From assembly GCF_032854445.1 (NCBI RefSeq), contig NC_088302.1:17789338-17853337 (forward strand): a DNA stretch of 64,000 nt, read 5' to 3'. How positions within the stretch are numbered: position 1 is the first letter of the stretch; every line of letters starts with the position of its first letter. Below the pieces are notes generated by a model that was not told the origin of the DNA, made no database searches, and was given only the letters and a program-made list of their open reading frames with translations. Source of the stretch: Liolophura sinensis (lineage: Eukaryota > Mollusca > Polyplacophora > Chitonida > Chitonidae). Positions 46,801 through 57,520 of this stretch are shown here, piece by piece. The translations under genes and the position numbers were made by a program.

Positions 46801-49800
46801 AGGTTGAAGAATTCGGGTACGGTTCAGTACTTAAGCATCTTCATGAAGTCATCAGTTGGTATGATAGCTGAAGAAAGTTAACAGTCATATACATAAACAT
46901 ACATACATCGGTCAAAGTTTAACAACCAGACACAAATATGACCATAGATGATATCTAATCCAAGCAGGGCCTCTCGGTGATGTCATACACGCCCCACTGT
47001 TGAAGTCTGAAAGGCAATCAGCTGGAAATTACCCTAGTACAAAGTGTAACGTCCAGGAAACAAAGATGACCTAAGCAGATATATTATTATTATTAGATGA
47101 AAACAAATCCCAGTGGTTCACTGAGTGATGTTATGGACCTGTCCAAGCTTGAGGGTAATTGCTCATGGGCAGCGTAAATCCCTAAGTCCCTACCACCAGT
47201 TCCTGGCAGGGGACAACCACAAAATGAAAGGATGGTCACATAAATGTAGCAAAATATCACAACAGAAAGTAATATTTCCCACAGGTAAAATATTGTCACC
47301 ACATTAATTTGGGATAGATATTTGATTTCATAATTAACAAAGTTCATCATTCTTGATGGTGTCAGGATAACAAAAGCAAAAGAGACAAAATTAAAATGTC
47401 CCTGCTCTTAAATGTCACACTCCAATGGGCAGTAACCTGGGTAAATGACACTGTCCCCTAAGCCTTTTCTGAACTGTAGTTCAGACTCTACATGTGCATC
47501 TTTTTTTGGAGTACATACCATTCTGTCTGGAAGAATGTGGACTGAACAGTAACATGAATTGGAGATCATCGCACAAGACACAGGAAGTTATACTGTATAT
47601 CCCTGAAAGACTTGAGAAGTTGAAATGACCTTACGATTTGAAGGGAGCTGAAATTTTAGACTAGAAGTCTGGGGTTAAATATATTTGTCATTTTCAGTTA
47701 ACATTGAAATGACAGTTTCATCAAGTGAAAAACTACTAGGCTTGAAAAATGTTACTCAAATCTCTGAAATCAAATTTAAATCTTACGGTTTTGGGGGTTT
47801 TTTTTCTGTATTGACAGTCGTTCATATCATAAAAGGTTAGAAAACCCCAGGACAACACAAGACTTCATTTTCTCAAATAAAAAAAGAGCCTAAAAATGTT
47901 ATTAATATCTGGATCAATATAAAGTGAATGTCAAATCTGAGTAAATCCATCAAAGCTTTAGGAGAATACTGAGGATAGCTCCAAGGCGAAAAAGTCATAT
48001 CTATCTCAGTGTTGATGTCTTGGAGACAGAATCTGAACTGCTTTGTAAATTGGGATCCACAAAAAAAAAAAAGCATGAAAAATTCGCTTTGAACAGCAAC
48101 AGCATAGGGGTATTCGGCTTCCTGAATCCTGTGACATGGGCAAACATGTATTCTAACCTACCTCATTTAATGCCACAATACAATGAACGTGATAAAATGA
48201 CAAAGGACTTCTTCATAAAACATGCCGGCTCTTAGTGCAACTGATTTAAACAGCCTTTGTCCAATAAAATCTCTTTTTTTTTTTTTGTAGCGGCTGCTAA
48301 ACTTAATATTGGATATGTATCATCACTATCTTGACATGGCACTCAATTCCAAGTGAGTGAGTGAGTGCTCAGGGTTTAACGTCGTACTTAACAATTTTTC
48401 AGTCATATGACGACGAAGGAATCCTTAGAGTGTATATAATGTGCAAGAGGGCAGTCTTCCTTGTCTAACCAAGCAGCAACTAGGGAAATTTCACTCCTGA
48501 TCTCTTCAACTGAGGTGGTTAGAAGTCATTCATGTTGAGCAGTCATGTTTGATGTACCTCACTGATCACATTATTTACTGATAAATGAGAGAATTCCTTC
48601 TTCATCGGATAGTAAGATATTTGAATAGTGGAAATTCACCAGCTGAAGCATACAAGCAAATACATGTACACTGGAAACAGGCTAAAGCCTACATGTACAT
48701 CTAATGCTTTATTACAGTAATTTATCTGAATGATGTACACCAGATTTATTCACAAGTTTTGATACGGCTGTCAAACGGAGAGAAATCAAAGTGCCCTTAC
48801 TGAACCACTGCCCTTGGCACGTACACAGTGTACATGTACCTGACAGCCACAGCAGGACTAGTAAGAGCTATGGCAGAGCCTGTAAACTCATTGTCAGGAG
48901 GTGATCGGGCAAGGAAATCTTTAAACATGAGACAGCGAAGACATTTTTAGCACTTCAGGCAGGATGTACAAGTGCCGCTGTTGTTTCATGTACACCTACA
49001 CAGAACCCCAGCTAGAAATCAAAAAAGCCAGGGTGCAATGCTACAAGTACACTCCTGAAAAAAGAGACATGGTACTGGCAATTTCCACTGCCAATCTAGT
49101 TACTACATGTATGTGTCAGACAAAAAATGGAAGGGTGCACATGTTATGAGCAGGGTCACCGGTGCAGCACATATTTTTAAAAAGCCTAGCCTCAGGTATG
49201 GTATATATATATATATATAAATTTTAATGAAGGAACACTGTAGAGCAGATTGTTTAAGCTTCTAAATGTGTCTTTAACCATTAATTCTGCTATTTCACAT
49301 CACTATACATGTATGCCCGCACAAAATGGTCCAATTACATTTACAATTGCATGGCTTTGCTTCCTGACTGAAGTCATTTGTAAGACAACACTTACAATAC
49401 CCCACCCAGTCATAGATACCTGTAACTAACACCAGATGAAATTGTAATTGACCTGCATGTGCCAAAACTTAATTCTCCCATGTAGTTATTAGTACTACAA
49501 GTAATACATCTACCTTAAATGACCATAAATTTCGTCCATGACTAACTTGCCCATTTTTCTGATTCTGAGACTTTTATTGATTTTGGAAAGGTGTTTTGAG
49601 GTTTGCTTGGAACATGGGATGACAGTTTCCTGGAAAGTTTCAGCACCAAAAATAATATTTTGTGAGATTTATTTGCCTCTAAAAATGCACTTTTGAGGGT
49701 AAAATTTTGGGTCACTTAGCATAACCCAACGCTTGACTGAATTCTAGTATCCCACCTACAAGGCCGATGTTTAGGCAATAGGCAGGGCCTCAGAACAGTA

Positions 49801-52800
49801 CAAGGCTACATGTATATATGATACCAGATATAATTCTCAATCATGACACAAAAAGACATTTGGTGTGAGTGAGTGCTTGGGGTTTAACATCCTACTTCAG
49901 TCATATGATGAGGAAAGAATCCTTAGAGTGCATGTAATGTGCCTCCTTGTTGCAGGACGGATTTCCACCGCTCTTGTATCTAGTGCTGCTTCACTGAGAC
50001 GAATTACCGACGGCAAGTAAGCCGTGAGCCATCATACTGATATGGGTCAACCACTCGTGGCACTATCATGCAACGCCAAGCCAGGAAGTTACAACTTCCT
50101 CTCCCCAAGCAGGCGCTCTACCAACCGTGCTATCGGGGCCGGTCAAAGGCTTTTGGAAGATTAGAGCTTGTTGGCAGTAGTGAATAATCAGATAACAAAT
50201 GAACAGGAAAAACAAATGTCACAGGTCACAAAAGCTATAGTAATGGGAGAAATGCTAGATGACAATTTTTTTAAACCTTTAATATTGTCACAATTACAGT
50301 AGTTACAGATTAGAAAATGAATTCTACATATCAAACCAATAAATATCTGAAAGCTGTCAAAGAAGAGACATACAACAGACTAAGTTCATGTACATATGTG
50401 ATACATGCATATACCACAGAATTACTTTTACATGTATATATGCATACAATCTGCAGCAACATCATATAAAATATCATAATTACCTAATAATGATGTTTGA
50501 TTTCTCTCTCTGCTTCAAAAGTGGAGTGTAATTATCATAACTATGCACCATTTAAGAACAACTGTAGATTACTGAATATAAAAGACATGAACAATTTCAT
50601 ATTTAATAGTGTTCACTCAGAACCCTACTTAATTTGAATGTACACACATGCTACTGTAATTCTTCTATCATTTCGCATGTTTGCGAGGTGTTTATTCAAG
50701 CATATTCTTAAGGCACTATTCCGCATAGACTGATATTTTCTGTGAAGCCCTGAAATTGATCAATCCAACCAATGTAGTTTGTCTCCAAAATCAGATTATA
50801 CGTATGCATAAATTGCACGGAAAGCTACTCTTTCATATGCGAAAAGGCTGAGGAATCAGGGTATGTTTGTCCAGAACTTTGTCAACACAAACACTTATTC
50901 ATTATTACCAGTGTGTGTGCATGTTTAACATGATGACTACAATGTCATTTACAGTGTCTACCCATGCTCAAGATGAGGGTCAGACATTTTCTCAAGTGCC
51001 ATACATTTATTAATGTTCAGGAAAGAATCTGTCCAGAGTGATTATGAGGACACAAGCCCATGGCACAACCAGCAGTGATTCTCATTACATAATGTCAGTC
51101 CTATTTCCAACCCAGACACACTTTTGGCCTCTACCACTTCAAAGGGCTCTCTTCGACCATAACCAGAGCAATCAATCAACGGCTACTTGACAGCTCCGTG
51201 GTCCCACTTAACCTAGTGTAGATTCCCCACTGACACTCACACAATTACATGGATCTACCTGGCCAAACTACCTTAAGCTTCTAAATTAACAGCAAAGGCA
51301 ATAGAGATGTGCCCCCTCCTGACTCTCCAACTCCCCGTTCCCCTCCACGTCTGCACACTTAATGCACACTTAAATTTATCACTGGCTATGTATTCAGGCG
51401 TTTCTTTACTTGGCTGATTTGTTTTTCAAAGAAATGATACTCCAGAATTTTCACCTTATACGGTAGTTGTATGGAAGGAGGAAGCTGAAGTGCATAGGCA
51501 TCATAAAGCTTACCAACAATCTCTTACAAGTTACCATTAAACAAATTTTCTTATATATGACACACAAACATGTAAGCCATATTGACGTGGATGAAAACTG
51601 GTCTTGGATAAAGGTAAGGTTAGGTAAACAGCTCTGTCATATGTCATTAAGATTGCATGGACAATAAGAGCAAGGAAACAAGGCTGGGACTGAAATAGTC
51701 TAATGTGTGCCTTAATTTAGGAGTTACACATACATGTACATTCTTCAATTCTTTTTGTGTGCTGTATTACAATGTATATATACAGCACAGAAAAATGACT
51801 TGCACCTAAAATTGCCAAAAACATTTACAGAGTCCATGAAAACATGAGTTATGTTTAATTCTAAAATAATGTCAGCAAGTCAACAATTTAGAAACGTCCA
51901 GAGGTCAAACAGAGCTCGGGTTTGTGTGACTAAATACCATTTGCCATTTATTTAATTGGTCTTATTAAACTCATAAATATTTCACTTGTATTACTGCAGT
52001 AATTTATGGAAGAAGGGAAAGAGCTTTGGAAACCCCATCAACATGCCAGTTAGCTGACAAATTTCTTGAATGGAAGCCTTTTCCTTGCCAGGTGCCTGAC
52101 AACCTTATTGACACGACTGTCTGTTCCAAACCATGGGAAGCTGCATTTGTACCTGTACATGCAACATCATTTCTCAACACCAAGTTGTCTGCGAGGATAT
52201 GTTAACCACGCAGAAAAGGTCATTTTGCAGATATGTAGTCTAATCCAACTAAACTTTCAGTACTGGGTTATGGTTTCCTGTTGCAATAACCAAATGAGGG
52301 AAGTAACAACAGAAATTTTGTTACACAATAACCAAATGAGGGATGTAACAACAGAAATTTCATTACACAATAACCAAATGAGGGAAGTAACAACAGAAAT
52401 TTCATTACACAATAATCCAATGAGGGAAGTAACAACAGAAAAAAACATCTGCAACAGTAATCAACAGCAGAATGAAAGTGGACAGATTGTCTGAGTAAAG
52501 CTTGATTCTAATATGGAGAACAGTAGTGTTTTTTCTCTCACCATGTTGCTGAGGTTTACAAAGTATCAGTTAAACAGAGCTGTGCAAATTACTACTGTCT
52601 GTCACTTTAGTAGGAGTCAAAAAAAAAAAAATAGTGAGTGAGTGAGTGAGTGCTAGGGGTTTAACGTCCTACTTAACAATTTTTCAGTCATGTGACGATG
52701 AAGGAATCCTTATAGTGCATGTAATCTAGTGCTGCTTCACTGAGATGCCTTACCGAACGCAAGTAAGCCACCCCGCCCAAGCCATCATACTGATACGGGT

Positions 52801-55800
52801 CAACCAGTCACTGCTCTATACACTTCATGCTGAACGCCAAGCAAGGGAGTTATAACTTCCTCTTTTAAGGAACTCCCACTGCGAAGCAGACGCCCTACCA
52901 ACTATGCTATCGGGGCCAGTAAAAAAAAAATGGTGATTTCACGTTATCAAGTGTTCTCTCATTACATTTGTATCCCCCCCCACCCCCGCCCGCCCCAGCA
53001 AAACTTGTACGTTATTACTATCATTTTCAATTACTCCACATGCATAGATAAAAACGCTGTGTGAAACACAGAAATATTTCCTTGTACCAAGTAATGTTAA
53101 TAAAAGGAACGTGAGCGTAAATTAGAATCTCAAAATATAGCATTTCAATAAACTCCTTGTGATTCCCTTGAAACAATACCCTAAATCCTCAACAGACCAC
53201 AAATGTAATGCATGCTTTGGCATATTAAAAGAATGTCATCTGGTCTGAAGATGAGAGCTAATAACTTGTGTAAATTTCACATGAGCCCCTACCTAAATAA
53301 CACAGTTTAGTCTTCAAATCTAGTGAATTATGATTCCAAACTTCATCTCAAGTTATATTTTATATAGGATTTAGGACATAAACAAATATGGTGATTCTAC
53401 AGTATAATGTGTCAAATGACATAAGAACTGCAACAATTCTCTTCTTAATCCATACATCTAGACTGACTGCTAACAAAACAAATTGGTGGACATACAAACA
53501 TATGTGATGACTGCAATACATTTCAGACATCTTATATAATTGGATTGTTTTCATAGCACACTAAGGAATTCCTAAATGTTTCAAACCAAGGGGATGAGGA
53601 GTAAATCTTGTTTTCAGTATACATCTACTATATGTAGTTGCTGCAGTTTGTAAGTAGATTTGAAAACTAGCTTAAGCCTATCGCAAATGTATAGACAACA
53701 GTTGTTGTCGAAAATCAGATTTTTAGATCCGGTGCCAAATGATCCTGAATATCCTGAATTTGTTGTCCATTTTTTAAGATTCCAGCGGCAAAAGATGGTC
53801 ACATGGTACTTTCAAGGTCATGTGACCCCAAAAAGCTGTGTCGCAGCATCCATTTTGTATGTACTCGTATGACATTTCCATAGACATGGATTGGTTGATG
53901 TAGACTACAACGATCTCAGAAGATCCAGATTACTAGCAGACAAGCGAAATCTTGTGCCCGGCTGATTTGTTTCTGGATTTTTTGATGCCTAAAATTAAAC
54001 AAGCTGAACCTTTCGATCAAGTGTTTCAGATTCTGGAATTCTTGTCATTGTTACCCACACGAGTAAATTTCGAGGATGTTTTGCTGTCCAGATAAAGAAA
54101 TCCTGTTTTTCAACAACAAATGTTGTTCGTGTGCTCAGAGCTTTAGTAGCACATGTCGTGTACCAGTTAACCACTGGTAGTTTGGATGAAACTGAAGCAC
54201 TGTCAATTCATTTGTTAACTGTTCAGGTCTCAGTGCTCAGCTATCTGGAATATGTTAAGTCTACATCTGCGTCATTTATCTTGTAGGGAATTTGACCAAA
54301 TTCTTCTTCCTTCTCTTTTTCACTGATGCATGTCTTTGTGGTCCAAGACATTGCCTGATCAGATATGGCAAAAAGCTTGACATAAAGCTCAATACGTGTT
54401 TTGGACAAAATAAAAACAGGCAATGTGTTTTCGCTGACAGCCTAGCAAACTGACATTTCCATACCAGTGTGCCTACATCCCAGTCATTACCAAATCTTTC
54501 ATGCAAGAAGGGGGAAAAAAACAACAACAGATTTCCACTTTTATTGGATGCACGCATTAGTATTCTCCAAGCAACACCTCAAATTTAGCGGGAGAATTAT
54601 AAATGGAAACTGTCACGATGTTGGTAGAGATTAGCTGGCAGTCTGCTGTACATCTCCACTCTTCTCTGCTGGCATAGGGACAGTCTGGTGTCCAGATATC
54701 CACTCACCACAAATGTACAAGACAGGCCTCTGCCTCAGACATGGTTTATGTTCCTCACAGAATAATATAACTTAGGTAATTCCTTCTGTTTACTGGATCT
54801 AAATTCCAAGACAGTCATTAAATGGATTTTCAGCTAATAAGTAAACCACATTCAATCTCAGCTGCTGTACTCTGCAGTCATCAAATCATCAATGCTCCAT
54901 CTTATTCTTTCTGTCAATTACTGCATTCACTTATCAAACTGATCACGTTCCATATCACCATGTCAGCTACAACATTCAGATACATGTATCAATGGCTCAA
55001 ATATTTTACCTTGGCTGCTGTATTCAGTTATCAAATTGTCCTTAATTTAATATCTGCAATAAGCGATCAAATTGTCTGCATTCCATTTCAGCAACATCAT
55101 TCAAAGATTAAATGGTTTACATCCCATCCAAGTTACTGCATTCATTTATAAAATGGCCTCTATCCTACATGTATATCAGCTACTGCATTCAGTTGTCAAA
55201 TGGTCTGTATTCCATTTTAGCCACGGCTTTCAGTTATCAAATGGTTTACACTCCATTTTAGATATGGCATTCAGTTATCAAATGGTTGCATTCCATTTCA
55301 GCTATGGCATTCAGTTATCAAATGGTTGCATCCTATTTCACCAATGGGATTCAGTTATCAAATGGTTGCATTCCATTTCAGCCATGGGATTCAGTTATCA
55401 AATGGTCTGCATTCCATTTCAGCCATGGGATTCAGTTATCAAATGGTTGCATTCCATTTCAGGAAGGGGATTCAATTATCAAATGGTTGCATTTCATTTC
55501 AGCTATGGCATTCAGTTATCAAATGGTTGCATTCCATTTCAGCCATGGGATTCATTTATCAAATGGTTGCATTCCATTTCAGCCATGGGATTCAGTTATC
55601 AAATGGTTTGCATTCCATTTCAGCCAGGGGATTCAGTTATCAAATGGTTGCATTCCATTTCAGCCAGGGGGTTCAATTATCAAATGGTTGCATTTCATTT
55701 CAGCTATGGCATTCAGTTATCAAATGGTTGCATTCCATTTCAGCCATGGGATTCAGTTATCAAACGGTTGCATTCCATTTCAGCCATGGGATTCAGTTAT

Positions 55801-57520
55801 CAAATGGTTTGCATTCCATTTCAGCCAGGGGATTCAGTTATCAAATGGTTGATTCATTTCAGCTATGGCATTCAGTTATCAAATGGTTGCATTCCATTTC
55901 AGCCATAAGATTCAGTTATCAAATGGTTGCATTTCATTTCAGCCATGGGATTCAGTTATCAAATGGTTTGCAATCCATTTCACCCATGGGATTCAGTTTT
56001 CAAATGGTTCACATTCCAGTTTAACCCTGGCATTCAATTATTAAATTGTTCCTTTCCATCCACACTACTGCATTTATTTATTAAAGGGTCTATATCCTAT
56101 CTCATCCTATCCACATTCCAGGTTAGGCAGAGTATGAAGTCAATGAATGAGGCGTTATTCCACCCACTGCTACAGCCTTCAGTTAACTAGACTGCATCTT
56201 ATTTCTGGTACCACCTGCTGTGGCGAAACAGTGCTCATGCAACACACCAGCTATTCTATGAGTTACTACATTCCATTCAAAGTACTCATGTGTGATAAAA
56301 CTATGGTAATTCTGTTACAAAGGATCACATCTTTTTGAATCAAAAGTCAAACACATATCACAATTATCCAATGGTATAAATGGTACCTCAGACACTTCAG
56401 CCAGGAATAATAACTCTCATACTACATATACCTCACCCTCGACAATAGTTTAAGACGTTCAAACAACGAGTTTTGGTCAAAAAATCTATATTCACTAATG
56501 ATATCAATTTTTCTGTGTTTACCAAAAATAGCTCAAATTATTGCCTTTCAATAAATGATTCTGAAGTTTGAAAAAGTCATGCTGCAACCCTTTTTAGAAA
56601 CATTATTACCGATTCTGAATGGTAACACATGTAGAGACAAGGTTGATTTTTTTTTAAAGGTAATTATTCTAAAAATAATGGTAAAAATGCGATTGGGTTT
56701 GTGCAGATACATTTTTTGGCCCAAATCTCTGGTACAGTCTCTTTAACAAACTGTTCATAATGTTCTCACCCTTTCATTCAGAAAAAGGGCGACACTGTAC
56801 CTAAACCAGATTACACTGGACACAAAGTAAATATATGCTCCACTTAATCACTGAAGCCACCCTAAAAAATAGACCACATGCTTCATTAGCCCCAACATTC
56901 ACAGCTACTGTAATAAAAGATCTAATTTATAACTTCTCTACAGTACTAAATATCTTCTCTGACACTTAATTTACTAGATATGTGGTCCACAGTCTATATC
57001 GACAGTTACATAAAGCTACTGGATTAAGATATCACATGGTCTGTTGTTATACCAGGAGGTTAATACAAGGGTCACCTTCAAATTAATCTGCCACATTCTT
57101 CACATATCTGCCACATACTTTATTCAGCTCACGGCTGAATCATTATGTACACTGACAGTCAACCTATTCACAAAAGTAACAAATAAAAGGAAGAAATTAA
57201 GGCTGATAGACAAATAAAGACACATGCCAAAAAATTTGTGTTTCATTTAGAGATATATATCCTGCTAAAAGGTTGAGCGTGTAAACATTGCCTTTGTATG
57301 TGTCTTCTTACAAGGTCAGCTGGGTACGTGTACATCATAACAAATTAAAAAACAAATGCCTCATTTAAATGCAAGACAGTTTCAGTTTAACGATATATGA
57401 ACATCTATATCAAAAATACAATGGAACAGCTGTATGTCATTTTCAGATGAAATGAGCATTATTACCTGGGTCTTCATTGTCATCGCTCTCATCTGTATCG
57501 ATGATGATCAAGGTAGACAT
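37318..57520 (-). CDS. TNFAIP8 (TIPE) family protein, complete, 2 coding exons
   Basis: TIPE-family proteins are cytosolic all-helical (TIPE2-homology) proteins with a hydrophobic cavity that binds phosphoinositides and fatty-acyl lipids. They affect apoptosis, inflammation and cell migration. Exon 1 is 57520-57466 and exon 2 is 37889-37318, joined in phase 1 across a 19.6 kb intron, giving 208 aa (family usually 184-204). The body, from about residue 34, matches human TNFAIP8 closely: RAQKKLLGKM, KIAKVFIDDT, KKEAEKMLKYLIKTVVKIGI, LYRNDQFNSEEL, FHEVEFTFDKNFL, ECRILIQNLITRHLTEKSKG and C-terminal KMMDEGNL. The leader MSTLIIIDTDESDDNEDP is acidic and differs from vertebrate leaders. The member (TNFAIP8, L1, L2 or L3) cannot be assigned; invertebrates may have a single ancestral gene. 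Confidence 0.9.
38226..38430 (+). mobile_element. MITE family A, copy 3
   Basis: Starts CCCTAATTCCTCAAATG and ends GCAAAATGGTTGAAGAATTAC. The core TTTTGGAGACCAAACTACAC and the ATGCTTGAATAAACACCTAG block match copy 1. Lies just inside the TNFAIP8-like intron. Confidence 0.7.
39677..39703. repeat. (TA)n microsatellite
   Basis: About 13 TA units. A shorter (TA)n run is at 49,201-49,219. Confidence 0.9.
40141..40220 (-). mobile_element. SINE family 1 fragment
   Basis: ATTTATTTATTTGATGAGAG, TTTTACACCATACTCAACAA and GACAGTGGCCAGTG. A similar worn fragment is at about 51,946-52,040. Confidence 0.55.
40701..41006 (-). pseudogene. hAT/ZNF862-like TTF-type zinc-finger relic
   Basis: The open frame holds KRTFRQAWSVNRPWLKFDHD, then NLMTCDL and FVAGTNTLKLDAVTNHEASE. 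That is the usual order of a TTF-type (BED-like) finger of hAT-derived ZNF862-like proteins: FQ-W...PWL-yd, a Cys pair, FV-GT--fkld--k-HE-S. The expected second Cys of the C-x2-C is lost (CDLRKIF) and the frame ends soon after, so it looks dead. In the TNFAIP8-like intron. Confidence 0.5.
42500..42848 (+). mobile_element. tRNA-derived SINE, third family
   Basis: A head with a GGTTAGCAAGGCC-like A box, then a B box (GCAAGTTCAATCCC). It ends GCATGGCATTAAACAACAAT plus ACAAACAAACAAATAAAT. Directly abuts MITE B copy 2. Its body shares TTCCTCCACCCA with family 1. Confidence 0.55.
42888..43096 (+). mobile_element. MITE family B, copy 2
   Basis: TTTTTCAACCTTCTTAACTG to GTGGTTGAAAAGGTTGAAGA. The interior (GAAACATTCTGAGAGAACTA, GTAGAGAAATAGCTTGCACA) matches copy 1 about 29 kb away. 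Confidence 0.68.
43753..44700. repeat. 81-85 bp minisatellite, about 12 copies
   Basis: Anchored on GTTACAAGCACTTC: starts at 43753, 43835, 43919, 44003, 44087, 44168, 44250, 44334, 44415, 44496 and 44581, with a worn copy near 44651. Units of 84 give the false 28-residue repeating frame MLQALLHFHSRINTE and so on. It lies in the large intron of the TNFAIP8-like gene. Confidence 0.92.
46690..46818 (-). mobile_element. MITE family A, copy 4, inverted and truncated
   Basis: CCAACCAATGTAGTTTTGTC, then TCCAAAATCAGATTAAAGAT, is the reverse complement of the family core. The right end, TGCGAAAAGGTTGAAGAATTC, is intact. The other end is missing. Confidence 0.65.
48353..48530 (-). mobile_element. SINE family 2, partial
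   Basis: GAGTGAGTGAGTGCTCAGGG, TTAACGTCGTACTTAACAAT and GAAGGAATCCTTAGAGTGTA. The tRNA-like head is lost. A smaller fragment is at about 6,812-6,860. Confidence 0.68.
49864..50142 (-). mobile_element. SINE family 2, full length
   Basis: Starts GTGAGTGAGTGCTTGGGGTT and ends CCGTGCTATCGGGGCC, whose complement GGCCCCGATAGCACGGTTGG reads as a tRNA-derived head with an A box (GGTTGGTAGAGCG). Matches the 52.6 kb copy end to end. Confidence 0.75.
50654..50865 (-). mobile_element. MITE family A, copy 5, inverted
   Basis: From ACTGTAATTCTTCTATCATT to GCGAAAAGGCTGAGGAATCA, with the inverted core CCAACCAATGTAGTTTGTCT. Both ends are present but diverged. Confidence 0.68.
52285..52441. repeat. 42-bp tandem repeat, about 3.7 copies
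   Basis: AATAACCAAATGAGGGAAGT recurs at 52285, 52327, 52369 and 52411. The unit is 14 codons and gives a false repeating frame on each strand. Intronic. Confidence 0.92.
52634..52920 (-). mobile_element. SINE family 2, full length
   Basis: GAGTGAGTGAGTGCTAGGGG, GGAATCCTTATAGTGCATGT, CATACTGATACGGGTCAACC and CTATGCTATCGGGGCC. Same order as the copy at 49.9 kb. Confidence 0.75.
54822..56050. repeat. 40-bp minisatellite, about 22 clear copies
   Basis: The unit resembles TTCAGTTATCAAATGGTTGC plus ATTCCATTTCAGCCATGGGA. It is clear from 55,180 to 56,040 and worn at the left end from about 54,820. As 40 is not a multiple of 3 and the unit has no plus-strand stop, all three plus frames stay open (278, 188 and 232 codons). 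These are artefacts; a 40-residue super-period proves it. Intronic. Confidence 0.93.
57466..57520 (-). CDS. TNFAIP8-like coding exon 1, acidic leader
   Basis: ATG at 57520-57518, then 18 codons rich in Asp and Glu, ending CCAG|GTAATA in phase 1. The first base of codon 19 joins TG of exon 2 to give Val. Chosen because it is the only upstream segment noticed with an ATG, a good donor and the right phase. Other first exons may exist, as they do in vertebrate TNFAIP8 genes. Confidence 0.72.

Larger units (their letters stand above)
37890..57465 (-). other. 19.6 kb intron of the TNFAIP8-like gene
   Basis: Holds MITE A copies 3-5, MITE B copy 2, SINEs, the TTF relic and the 84-, 42- and 40-bp minisatellites. 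Other stretches, such as 44.7-46.6, 47-48 and 53-54.8 kb, show nothing recognisable. Confidence 0.65.

Noticed and set aside
52066-52494. 142-codon plus-strand frame
   Set aside because: Its right part is the 42-bp tandem repeat and its left part has no recognisable protein.
55072-56024. Open frames of 188-278 codons
   Set aside because: They come from a 40-bp tandem array and recur in all three plus frames with a 40-residue period; not a gene.
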